Virus record (IMG/VR): IMGVR_UViG_3300032053_000224
Span: 1 to 37,447 of that record
Strand: one strand, 5' to 3'
Length of the DNA: 37,447 nt
Source: a virus
Positions 23,971-30,816 of this stretch are shown piece by piece. The stretch's first letter is position 1. Each line of letters opens with the position of its first letter. Made by a program: the position numbers and the translations under genes. The notes beneath the pieces are model-generated. The model had not been told where the DNA came from. It made no database searches and was given only the letters and a program-made list of their open reading frames with translations.

Positions 23971-25890
23971 TTATACTTCCCCTTTAGCCTCTGATACTTT
24001 CCCTTGTTGTCCACCAGGCGAGGATACAGAGGAAAGCATACCCCCGCCCGGTAAACGACCGGGTACGGGGTTTACGCCCGGTCCTGGGGAAGAACTCTTT
24101 TTCTTCAATTCTTCCACCGCTTTCTTCTGCTTATTATTAAATTCCTTTGCCTCTCTCTCTTTCTTGAGTGAAGGTATTAGTTTTTCAACATCCTTGAACA
24201 TAAATCTATCGGCTATCCTCTTACAGATTTCTCTAATATCGATAATGGCTTCCATAATGGTCTTTCCATCTGGTCCTGGTTGTGGATTGCCAGCATCATC
24301 TAACTTCGCAGCAACCGCCTTTAAGGCGACATCTAAGAAAGCGAACAAGTTTTTGAGCTCGGTCATCTTCTCTAAAAATCCTGATACACCAGTAGGAATA
24401 AAGTCAGGGTTTCCCTTTAGCGCAATATTTTCACGAGTAATCTCGGTAAGTTCTAATTCCTTGGCTTTCTCTTTTCCTAAGACACGTATAGCATTAACCT
24501 TCTCCATAAACTGTATATTATGCTTATAAAATATCTCTAAAATCTTCTTGAAGGCAGGTTCTAAATTATTCTTGACCTCGGTTTTAATGGGCAATAGTGC
24601 CTGTTCCTGCATCTGCATCAATCCCCTGAAGGTTGAATGCACATCTTCCTTATCCCCGGAGGGCATAACCTGAGGTGGAGTAGAAGTCAATTCTTCGATT
24701 ACCTTCTCAAACATACCGATAATTTGATATAGAGGGGATAAGGCAGCAGCTTGAGCAGTAGTGTTAAGGGGAATGATAGTGCCAGCCCTTTTTACCGGGA
24801 ACATCTTACCAGGACGTGCCTTGACTGCCTTGGGATTACCCAGATAATCCTCTATTACCAACTCATACATATTGTTGGCAATGTAATTTACGATGTTGGT
24901 CAATTTATTGTATAGATTAGTAACCATCGGGACTAAAGCAGAGACGTCTTCACCCGTCCCTATCCCCTTATTCTCGCCGGTTAATTTATCTTTCCACACC
25001 GGGACGAATATATTACCACACCAATAAGGATATTTTGCCGCTCTGATGACTTTGACTCTATTTGCAAGTGTGATAATGCTCCAAACATAATCTTCTTGAA
25101 AGGGGTTGATATCGGTAGTATCGTTTAGTTTTCCTTCGATTAATCGTTGTGGTACTAATCCATGATATTCTAATAGTTCAACTGAATCCTTAGGTGCAGT
25201 AAGAGAAGCCTGCTCGAAGGAAGAAGGATATTTTGTCTCCGCAAGGTCTTTGATATTAATGTATACGCCTTCTTTCTCTTTCTGTCTCAGGTAGGTGGCA
25301 GGGACATTTTTCTTCTGGAATATCTTCCAGGAAGTTAAATCTTTGTTAAAGGGGTCAGATAAAAATTCTTCCACAATATCTACATCTTCTATGTCTGGAC
25401 CGTCAAACAAAACTACGTCTTTATATTTATCGTTTCCAACTTTCTGTTTCTCCTTAATTAATTTCCAGGGGACACAGACCACACCATATCCATAGGTCTC
25501 ATAACTTTGTATATAGGGAACTAATTTTCTTTCTATTTCAGCATTGTTCAAGTCATAGACTATTTTAAATCTTAGAAGTTCTGCATTTTCCTCGTCGGAT
25601 TCCTCTCCTGGCTCTAAATCAAAACTTTCTGCACCACGAGATAGAAGCATCTCCGCAAAGTGAGATGTCTTATTGCGGATAATCTTCTTCAAAATAGGAA
25701 CATTGATATTAGCCTCAGTAGATTTCTCATCAGTCCAAACGCCGGTATAAATGCTTTTGATGTCTCTCCATCTATCTTGAATAGGTCCCCAATACGTTCT
25801 CGCCATCTCATAACGAGTCTTAACATAATCAATTAGCAAATCTTCCTTGGTATTGATGACCTTCTTCTCTTGTGAAGTCATATTATTCAT
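23971..25890 (-). CDS. Portal protein
   Basis: This is a portal of about 640 aa. The N-terminus has TRYEMARTYWGPIQDRWRDIKSIYTGVW and IRNKTSHFAEMLL, and the body has GYGVVCVPWKL, VEEFLSDPFNKD and the GTGEDVSALVPMVTNLYNKLTN region, followed by a helical barrel-type C-terminus that ends in a Pro/Gly/Ser-rich tail. It lies between terminase and scaffold. The start is uncertain. I give the first ATG (25890), but the site AAGAGGTGA sits at proper distance from a CTG at 25908 whose product would start PKKTNMNN, and the frame opens at a GTG at 25917. The C-terminal tail is locally GC-rich. Confidence 0.8.
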   Translation of the reverse strand: MNNMTSQEKKVINTKEDLLIDYVKTRYEMARTYWGPIQDRWRDIKSIYTGVWTDEKSTEANINVPILKKIIRNKTSHFAEMLLSRGAESFDLEPGEESDEENAELLRFKIVYDLNNAEIERKLVPYIQSYETYGYGVVCVPWKLIKEKQKVGNDKYKDVVLFDGPDIEDVDIVEEFLSDPFNKDLTSWKIFQKKNVPATYLRQKEKEGVYINIKDLAETKYPSSFEQASLTAPKDSVELLEYHGLVPQRLIEGKLNDTTDINPFQEDYVWSIITLANRVKVIRAAKYPYWCGNIFVPVWKDKLTGENKGIGTGEDVSALVPMVTNLYNKLTNIVNYIANNMYELVIEDYLGNPKAVKARPGKMFPVKRAGTIIPLNTTAQAAALSPLYQIIGMFEKVIEELTSTPPQVMPSGDKEDVHSTFRGLMQMQEQALLPIKTEVKNNLEPAFKKILEIFYKHNIQFMEKVNAIRVLGKEKAKELELTEITRENIALKGNPDFIPTGVSGFLEKMTELKNLFAFLDVALKAVAAKLDDAGNPQPGPDGKTIMEAIIDIREICKRIADRFMFKDVEKLIPSLKKEREAKEFNNKQKKAVEELKKKSSSPGPGVNPVPGRLPGGGMLSSVSSPGGQQGKVSEAKGEV

Positions 25891-25913
25891 ATTTGTTTTT
25901 TTAGGCAGTATAA

Positions 25914-26240
25914 TCACCTCTTAAAAAAATCTGTTATACTAATAAGTTTTCCCCTAAATATTCTTGGATTTTCTATAGTAATAAGTCCATCACTATCTGG
26001 TTTAATCTTATGTTTCATTAATCTTTTGACAACCTTTTTAATCATTTCAGGTGTAATATATTCTGGTATTTCTATATCTCTATGTGGTAAATTATTGTTT
26101 TCAGTTAAGAAATCAATGCCTTTTTTAACCATATCCATATTTAGAATGTCATATGCTTTTGTTTCATCATCTGGCTCAATCTTACGTTCTAATCTTTTGG
26201 CCGCCCTTCTCAAATCTTTAGCATAAAGTTTATCTTCCAT
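25914..26240 (-). CDS. Hypothetical helical protein upstream of portal (108 aa)
   Basis: The frame extends to 26267, but GGGGGAAATT before the ATG at 26238-26240 and the preceding stop at 26254 define the start (MEDKLYAKDLRRAAKRLERK). The protein is charged and helical, with IPEYITPEMIKKVVKRLMKH in the middle. It lies between terminase and portal. I recognise no family. Confidence 0.6.
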   Translation of the reverse strand: MEDKLYAKDLRRAAKRLERKIEPDDETKAYDILNMDMVKKGIDFLTENNNLPHRDIEIPEYITPEMIKKVVKRLMKHKIKPDSDGLITIENPRIFRGKLISITDFFKR

Positions 26241-26253
26241 AATTTCCCCCTTA

Positions 26254-26448
26254 CTATAAACATACATTATTCAGCATCCCAAACTGTATCCTTACAGCTT
26301 GATCAATAGATTCGCATAAAAGAAAAATAGATTTCTCTTTGTATCTTTCGATGTCTCCTAGAATGTGAAGTAAACATATCATTTTGTCTGCATTATCTTT
26401 CTTAATTTCCATACTTTTAAGTTCTTTCCAAAAATCTTTAGTTATCAT
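26254..26448 (-). CDS. Small helical hypothetical protein (64 aa)
   Basis: This 64-aa protein (MITKDFWKELKSMEIKKDN...) has a hydrophobic, Cys-containing middle (MICLLHILGDIERY) and is predicted all-helical. Its leader GGGGGAAATTATG is the same as that of the next gene, which suggests duplication of the initiation region. It is directly downstream of the large terminase gene. Function is unknown. Confidence 0.55.
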   Translation of the reverse strand: MITKDFWKELKSMEIKKDNADKMICLLHILGDIERYKEKSIFLLCESIDQAVRIQFGMLNNVCL

Positions 26449-26462
26449 AATTTCCCCCTTCC

Positions 26463-27845
26463 TTATGATCCTGTATATTTATTCGCCCTTGCCAGTGCCT
26501 CAGCGTCCTGTTCTGCTTCCCATTGTGACCACTTACCTTGTGTAGAATGAGTTTCTTCCATAACCATTGTTGCCATATATCTAAAGGCCGCCCCGGCATG
26601 TTTATGGGGATTTTTTGCTTCCCAATCAGTATATTCCTGAATCTGATTATTCCAGGTCCTTCCCCATTGTTCTAAATGAAAAAGAAGTTTACTACATTTT
26701 TCTCTATCAAAATAACATCGGCTCATTATCGCTCTTGCATTATCTACACTATTTTCAAAACTTGCTTTCGGTACAGGTTCAAAGGTAATTCCTACTTCTT
26801 CTGCCTTCTCTAATCGTGATAAAGCTCTTAATTCTTTATTGCTTCCTGCTCCCATTTCTCTATTCTCAATATCAAAGGGTGCATAATGTTCTCCATACAG
26901 ATAATTCTTCTCTTTCATAACCTTGGCATAATAAACAAAGGAATAACCTGTTGCTTCGTGATAATCAATGACAATAACCCTATTCCCGATTAACTGGTAG
27001 AAGATTATCGCCATAAAATCTCCTATACCTAAGTCCCAAGCAGTATAAACCGGGAAGGTCTCGTCATATAAGAAATTCCCGATTCGTCCTTCGTTATTAG
27101 CAATTTGTAATTGTTTTCCTAAATAAGTGCCTTCAATCCCTTGTAAGAATGAGCAATAATAATCCTGATTGATAAAATCTTCTGATTTTCCCTTTTTTCT
27201 TTCTTCCTCTATCTGTGCCTCAGTGATTAGAGGTTGCCCTAAATGATTGTAAGTATCTTTAACAGTAAAGGTTCTCGCAAAACATTTCGGGTTAAATTCC
27301 GCTAACTTATAACCTTTCTGAAAGTGATTTTGCCCATTGGGGGTAGAATTAAAAACCAAAAACCCATTTGTTTTTACGATCATCGGCGATAAGACCTGTA
27401 ACCCTCTGGGGTCTTGATATGCAAACTCCGATAAGACTGCTCCATTGCTTGGTTTCCCTCGTAGAGAATTATATTGCTCGCCATTAGTCCCGAATACTTG
27501 AATAAGAGAAGTCCCACCCTCAGCCCTTAAGAAGAGTTTCATATCTTGATTATCTGCTTTAAAGATTGACCCTGGAGGGGTATAATGATCAAGAATATCT
27601 CTTCCCTCTTCGTCTTTTCCTTCCCAGAAGCCATCTCTCCCTTCTTTGAGGGTTGGCCAGATATACTGATATGTCCCTGGTTTTTTTAAGGCTTTCGGAA
27701 GTAAAAATCTACAATAACAGAGTAAATCCTTTCCACCTCGCCTATGTATGTTTAGCCATAATTCCAAATTTCTTAAAAAGGCCTCTACAATGGTGTTCTC
27801 CCAATCATATTCCCTATAATTGTAAGGAAGAATTATATCAGCCAT
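26463..27845 (-). CDS. terL: Terminase large subunit
   Basis: This is a 460-aa packaging motor. The longer frame to 27968 runs antiparallel to nothing useful and lies over terS, so I choose ATG 27845 (MADIILPYNYREYDWEN), which overlaps the terS stop by 8 bp. The ATPase has a variant Walker A, NIHRRGGKD (residues 32-40), Walker B VLSEFA with Glu140, and the coupling motif FNSTPNG (165-171). The nuclease half has AWDLGIGD (Asp271) and APFDIE (Asp325). The third motif reads HAGAAFRY (416-423), where related terminases have Asp in HAADAFRY. That loss is notable. It should cut and pump DNA into the prohead through the portal encoded nearby. Confidence 0.85.
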   Translation of the reverse strand: MADIILPYNYREYDWENTIVEAFLRNLELWLNIHRRGGKDLLCYCRFLLPKALKKPGTYQYIWPTLKEGRDGFWEGKDEEGRDILDHYTPPGSIFKADNQDMKLFLRAEGGTSLIQVFGTNGEQYNSLRGKPSNGAVLSEFAYQDPRGLQVLSPMIVKTNGFLVFNSTPNGQNHFQKGYKLAEFNPKCFARTFTVKDTYNHLGQPLITEAQIEEERKKGKSEDFINQDYYCSFLQGIEGTYLGKQLQIANNEGRIGNFLYDETFPVYTAWDLGIGDFMAIIFYQLIGNRVIVIDYHEATGYSFVYYAKVMKEKNYLYGEHYAPFDIENREMGAGSNKELRALSRLEKAEEVGITFEPVPKASFENSVDNARAIMSRCYFDREKCSKLLFHLEQWGRTWNNQIQEYTDWEAKNPHKHAGAAFRYMATMVMEETHSTQGKWSQWEAEQDAEALARANKYTGS

Positions 27846-28179
27846 TCTCTTTTTCTTCTTCCAGGGGAAGAGCAGGGAAAAATTCTTTGTAAGTGATTGG
27901 TCCGCCGTCTTTACCGGTAAGTTCACTAATGGTTTTAGTCGGCACATACCTATTAATAAAATTTTCAAGGAGCCGATTATCTTTTCTCAGTTCTTCAATG
28001 TAATGCTTCAAAATGGTGACATCGTGAGTCTTGTCATATTGCATCGCTACTTTGGTAAGGTCAAGAAGGGTATAGCCTTTTTTCTTCATGCGACCTATTT
28101 GGTTGCCTTTGGCAAATTCATGTTTACCGCTTTTCCCATAAATATAATCTGGGTTATTGGATTTCTTTGGATTTCCCAT
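27838..28179 (-). CDS. terS: Terminase small subunit-like protein
   Basis: This is a 113-aa protein that starts at the ATG sharing its A with the previous stop (TAATG). Its N-terminus is basic (GNPKKSNNPDYIYGKSGKHEFAKGNQIG), like DNA-binding proteins of the DUF5681 type. Then come MKKKGYTLLDLTKVAMQYDKT, and a C-terminus ENFINRYVPTKTISELTGKDGGP that resembles small terminases ('VPTK...LTGKDGGPI'). It overlaps the large subunit gene by 8 bp. DNA recognition for packaging is the expected role. Confidence 0.7.
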   Translation of the reverse strand: MGNPKKSNNPDYIYGKSGKHEFAKGNQIGRMKKKGYTLLDLTKVAMQYDKTHDVTILKHYIEELRKDNRLLENFINRYVPTKTISELTGKDGGPITYKEFFPALPLEEEKENG

Positions 28180-28367
28180 TACCATTCACCCTCACACTTT
28201 TCAATCGTTACCTTAAAAGCCTGCCCTTTCATTGATATCAATTTCAATATTGCCTCAATCTCTGAAGCAGGTATATCAAGTTTTATCCTGCTATTTCCGT
28301 CTAATCCATCCAGCTGAATAGCGCTTAAAAGTGGAGCTATCGAAGCTATAAATTCTATTTTTTCCAT
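28179..28367 (-). CDS. First gene of the late operon, unknown (62 aa)
   Basis: A TTG at 28379 opens the frame, but GAGG six bases before the ATG at 28365-28367 makes that ATG the better start. The product MEKIEFIASIAPLLSAIQLDG... has a helix and then IPASEIEAILKLISMKGQAFKVTIE. Its translation site begins right behind the U-tract of the terminator at 28382-28431, so expression needs read-through of that terminator or an unseen promoter. No family is recognised. Confidence 0.6.
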   Translation of the reverse strand: MEKIEFIASIAPLLSAIQLDGLDGNSRIKLDIPASEIEAILKLISMKGQAFKVTIEKCEGEW

Positions 28368-28381
28368 AAATTTCCTCAAAA

Positions 28382-28431
28382 TAAAAAAAGCCCTAACAAT
28401 TGAATTAATTAAAATTCAATCATTAGAGCTT
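28382..28431 (-). terminator. Strong intrinsic terminator ahead of the late operon
   Basis: On the minus-strand RNA, positions 28431-28413 pair with 28406-28388 in a stem of about 19 bp with three G-U wobbles and a short loop, followed by UUUUUUUAUUUU. The wobbles would be mismatches on the other strand, so the hairpin is built for minus-strand transcripts. A second hairpin at 28436-28455 (ATCTC/GAGAT with GG/CC at the base) stands just before it. Late genes start immediately behind, which suggests regulation by antitermination. Confidence 0.8.
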
Positions 28432-28475
28432 CGCGGGACATCTCTTTTGAGATCCTTTAGATCGTCTCTAAATTA

Positions 28476-28634
28476 TTATTTAATTTTTAAATCCTCACTT
28501 TTATTAATATTAACCAGACCACCCATATAAAAATTTTCGGTTACACTTCCAGTAAATTCAGGGTTATCTTCTAAAATCTCCTTCAACTTTATTAATATTT
28601 TTTTTATTATTTCATATCTTTTATTCTCTGTCAA
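28476..28634 (-). CDS. Small gene between promoter and terminator (52 aa, TTG start)
   Basis: The frame opens at an ATG at 28658, but AAGGAG stands before the TTG at 28632-28634, so I take TTG (M-TENKRYEIIKKILIKLKEI...). The product is a Lys-rich helix followed by TGSVTENFYMGGLVNINKS. It is the only gene between the promoter pair and the terminator. A regulatory role at that terminator is possible, but nothing in the sequence proves it. Confidence 0.5.
   Translation of the reverse strand: MTENKRYEIIKKILIKLKEILEDNPEFTGSVTENFYMGGLVNINKSEDLKIK
28606..28634 (-). promoter_or_regulatory. Second, tandem promoter candidate
   Basis: TTGACA (28634-28629), 17-bp spacer ending in TGA, then AATAAT (28611-28606) on the minus strand. 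It begins with the same TTGACAGA as the upstream promoter, 43 bp further downstream, and overlaps the start of the small gene. The -10 is one base off consensus, and coding constraints could explain it, so this one is less sure. Confidence 0.4.
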
Positions 28635-28648
28635 TATATTCTCCTTAA

Positions 28649-28677
28649 AATATATCATTAAAATTTTAGTCTGTCAA
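28649..28677 (-). promoter_or_regulatory. Consensus sigma70 promoter driving the late-operon entry
   Basis: On the minus strand TTGACA (28677-28672), a 17-bp spacer ending in TGA, and TATATT (28654-28649). The predicted start is near 28642, inside or next to the AAGGAG of the small gene, so the leader is only about 8 bases long. The same layout is found at the two plus-strand morons. Confidence 0.75.
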
Positions 28678-28686
28678 ATTTATTTT

Positions 28687-28905
28687 TTATTTTGTATCAT
28701 TAATTATTTTATTTTGTATATCACTAATATATTCTGTAATATTTTTAGAAATCTCTACCATAAGCATGTTAATTTTATTTTCACTATCGTTCGGAATATA
28801 CCCATAATATTGACATCTAAATTCGCTTAAATCACTAACAATCTTGCGTAATGTATCACTATTTACCCTTAATTCATCTATGCTTAATTCTTTTAATTTA
28901 TTCAT
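28687..28905 (-). CDS. Small helical hypothetical protein (72 aa)
   Basis: This 72-aa protein begins MNKLKELSIDELRVNSDTLRK and is helical almost throughout, with ENKINMLMVEISKNITEYISDIQNKI in the second half. AAAGGAGGAAAT precedes the ATG. It is the last gene before the promoter at 28649-28677. Function is unknown. Confidence 0.6.
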   Translation of the reverse strand: MNKLKELSIDELRVNSDTLRKIVSDLSEFRCQYYGYIPNDSENKINMLMVEISKNITEYISDIQNKIINDTK

Positions 28906-28936
28906 ATTTCCTCCTTTTTTATTAAAATCCCCCTAC

Positions 28937-29200
28937 TTATCTCTCAGTTTTTTCACTTAAATCTACTTCAGCCTTTTCTAATTTCTCTATCTTCTCCTGC
29001 AACATTCTAAAATGATTCCAAACATCAAGTTCAAACTTATCAAATTCATCGCTTAATAAATCTACTTTTGGCCTCAGGGTTTTATGGGAATCCCTGTCAA
29101 ATAAATCGTTCACCTTACCAGCTTCTTCATAAACAAAATTAGATAATTCATTAAGTTCTGATTTTAAATCATTAATATCATCTTTTAATCTATTAAACAT
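28937..29200 (-). CDS. Coiled-coil protein (87 aa)
   Basis: This 87-aa protein has heptad patterns over nearly its whole length (LKDDINDLKSELNELSNFV, then FRMLQEKIEKLEKAEVDL). Its ATG shares a base with the stop of the rusA-like gene (TAATG). A role in assembling or regulating the early proteins is possible, but no family is recognised. Confidence 0.6.
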   Translation of the reverse strand: MFNRLKDDINDLKSELNELSNFVYEEAGKVNDLFDRDSHKTLRPKVDLLSDEFDKFELDVWNHFRMLQEKIEKLEKAEVDLSEKTER

Positions 29201-29568
29201 TATTTTTCACCTCCTCCCAATCCTTTAATAATTATTTCCGTTCTCGGGTTTTCCTTATCCACATTAAATATAATATTGGGTTGCCCTATAACATCATAAC
29301 AATCATCAACTATAATATTCTGATCCACTAAAACATCTATCCAAGCAATTAATCCACCACCTAAAAAGTTAGCCACATCACGCTTTCGTTTAGTTTTGAA
29401 ATAGATATTAAAAGTTAATTTTGCCTTTTTATATTTAGGTCTTTTTTTGTTTAGTAACGCCTCTTCTATTAACCAGAATATCAATGTCTTATATGTTTTT
29501 CTTTTTGCCCAATGCATATTCACATATTTATTCTTGCTCAATGGCACTTCATTAATGGTTAATTTCAT
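29200..29568 (-). CDS. rusA: RusA-like Holliday junction resolvase
   Basis: This is a 122-aa protein, the usual RusA size. The motif KRDVANFLGGGLIAWIDVLVDQ-type region (residues 62-83) followed by IIVDDCYDVIG holds the acidic residues of the RusA family (Asp64, Asp78, Asp82, Asp88/89), and NPRTEIIIKG closes the domain. RusA enzymes cut four-way DNA junctions, which in phages resolves replication or recombination branches before packaging. The start overlaps the previous stop (ATGA). It fits with the nuclease and annealing protein encoded further upstream. Confidence 0.85.
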   Translation of the reverse strand: MKLTINEVPLSKNKYVNMHWAKRKTYKTLIFWLIEEALLNKKRPKYKKAKLTFNIYFKTKRKRDVANFLGGGLIAWIDVLVDQNIIVDDCYDVIGQPNIIFNVDKENPRTEIIIKGLGGGEK

Positions 29569-29885
29569 TCTTCGCCTTCTTTGTGCTCATTAGTTTCCTT
29601 TGGGAAGTATTTTTGCTTAAACCAATTCATTTTATCTTTTATGTTTTGTAATTTGCCATCAAACACTATAGATAGACTGCAACATTTTTTAAATTCTTCC
29701 CACATCAACCGATACTTCTCGCCCTGCTGGAGTAGGATAATTACTTGATTATATTTTATAATTATATTTTTATTAGCTTCGATTACTTGTATATCTATAT
29801 CATCATTTGGATTACAAATTTCAATTTCTTTCTCAAGACATTTAATTTCAACTTCTAAAAATTCAATCGCTTCCTTCGTCTTCAT
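29565..29885 (-). CDS. Helical phage protein of unknown function (106 aa)
   Basis: This is a 106-aa, charged, coiled-coil protein (EAIEFLEVEIKCLEKEIEI). It has a typical phage segment GEKYRLMWEEFKKCCS and a C-terminal acidic tail. Its start follows AAAGGAGATGATTAA and its stop overlaps the rusA-like gene (ATGA). Proteins with a 'EKYRxMWEEFK' segment are common in Gram-positive and environmental phages without known role. Confidence 0.6.
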   Translation of the reverse strand: MKTKEAIEFLEVEIKCLEKEIEICNPNDDIDIQVIEANKNIIIKYNQVIILLQQGEKYRLMWEEFKKCCSLSIVFDGKLQNIKDKMNWFKQKYFPKETNEHKEGEE

Positions 29886-30120
29886 TTAATCATCTCCTTT
29901 CTTAACTTTCTTCATCTCTATATACCAGCTGTCTAGACACTGTTTTAATCTTAACGCTTCAATGCTTTTCAAGGTTTCGTCACTTAATTTAGCAGAGACC
30001 ATAAACGAAAATAACAATAAAATGTGGTTTACTAACTTCGGGAGTTCTACATTCTAAACCATCGATAACTGAATAAAAGACATCAACAATTTGACACTTG
30101 GTAGGATATTTTATTTTCAT
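29886..30120 (-). pseudogene. Small gene with a one-base frameshift
   Basis: The ATG at 30118-30120, with AAAGGAGATGATTAG before it, opens MKIKYPTKCQIVDVFYSVI... and stops after 43 codons. The +1 frame continues coding-like sequence (KPHILLLFSFMVSAKLSDE, then LKSIEALRLKQCLDSWY) to a TAA that abuts the next gene. Its last codons, KKGDD, encode the ribosome site of the next gene, just as the preceding gene ends in KGDD. The span is 235 bases, one more than a multiple of three. The likely break is the TTTT run near 30015. It could be a real lesion, a programmed shift or a sequencing error. Confidence 0.5.
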
Positions 30121-30124
30121 TTAT

Positions 30125-30496
30125 CTAATCATCTCCTTTCTCTAGTTTAGTTAAATCATAAGCAATAAAATTTGACTCAGGACTTTCTATTTTTTCTATT
30201 TTAATATTATCTACCCCGCCAATACAGTAATCAGTAAAATGTTCAAATATATATTTGTTATCACTATGATATGGGAAATAAGTTTGTGCCTGCTCTAATC
30301 TCTTAATCTTTTCTTCCAATTCTTTTAATTTAATCTGTAATTTGCTTATTTCTCTATAGTTTAAAAATTCTTGAGCGTGTTTTTCTAATTCAGTTATCTG
30401 CTTCTCAAAATCTTCTAAAACTTCAACAATATCTCTTATTATCACTTTATCTTGTGCATAAAAATATTCTTTTTTTAATAAGTCTAAGTTTTTCAT
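30125..30496 (-). CDS. Coiled-coil protein (123 aa)
   Basis: This is a 123-aa protein. Residues about 20-75 are a long coiled coil (LEDFEKQITELEKHAQEFL, LQIKLKELEEKIKRLEQAQ). The rest is mixed alpha/beta and ends LTKLEKGDD. GGGGGGTGAATTAA precedes the ATG. It lies downstream of the initiator gene. No known domain is seen. Confidence 0.6.
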   Translation of the reverse strand: MKNLDLLKKEYFYAQDKVIIRDIVEVLEDFEKQITELEKHAQEFLNYREISKLQIKLKELEEKIKRLEQAQTYFPYHSDNKYIFEHFTDYCIGGVDNIKIEKIESPESNFIAYDLTKLEKGDD

Positions 30497-30501
30497 TTAA
30501 T

Positions 30502-30813
30502 TCACCCCCCTTCCAATATCTTTTTTCTTGGTATCCAATCTTCTTGCCACTCATAATGCTTCACTAAATTCTGATTAACCTGACTATTCTCCTTCATTTT
30601 AGTTAATAATCCCTGGCTCACCCGTTTCTCAAAAGGTATTACTTCCATCCTTTCCTTTATAAAATTATTTAATATTGATTTATGTTCTTCCCTATATATT
30701 CGGTTCTTAGTTCTTACTTTGCCAGGATTATCTTTTGCCCACCTCTTAGCATTTGCTTTTATTCTTTCTTTATGTTCCAAATAATAAAGTTTCATATATG
30801 TTTGGTAATACAT
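30502..30813 (-). CDS. Basic helical protein next to the initiator (103 aa)
   Basis: This 103-aa, strongly basic protein has an N-terminus YYLEHKERIKANAKRWAKDNPGK that resembles the helical start of some HNH proteins and phage DNA-binding proteins, but it has no Cys or HNH motif. The C-terminus ends HYEWQEDWIPRKKILEGG. AGGGGGTTAAATA precedes the ATG. In lambda the helicase loader P follows O. This protein has that position but is far too short, so I do not call it a loader. Confidence 0.5.
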   Translation of the reverse strand: MYYQTYMKLYYLEHKERIKANAKRWAKDNPGKVRTKNRIYREEHKSILNNFIKERMEVIPFEKRVSQGLLTKMKENSQVNQNLVKHYEWQEDWIPRKKILEGG

Positions 30814-30816
30814 TAT

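Noticed and set aside
23918-24529. 203-codon plus-strand ORF over the portal gene
   Set aside because: It lies opposite the C-terminal part of the well-supported portal gene, has no ribosome site and shows the Ser/Phe/Pro-rich composition of an antisense shadow.
30090-30120. Plus-strand promoter from TTGACA near 30090
   Set aside because: No -10 box at 16-18 bp that leads to a plus-strand gene. It lies in the coding region of a minus-strand gene.
30502-30813. Helicase loader like lambda P, by position after the O-like gene
   Set aside because: It is only 103 aa, strongly basic and without an AAA+ or P-type motif.
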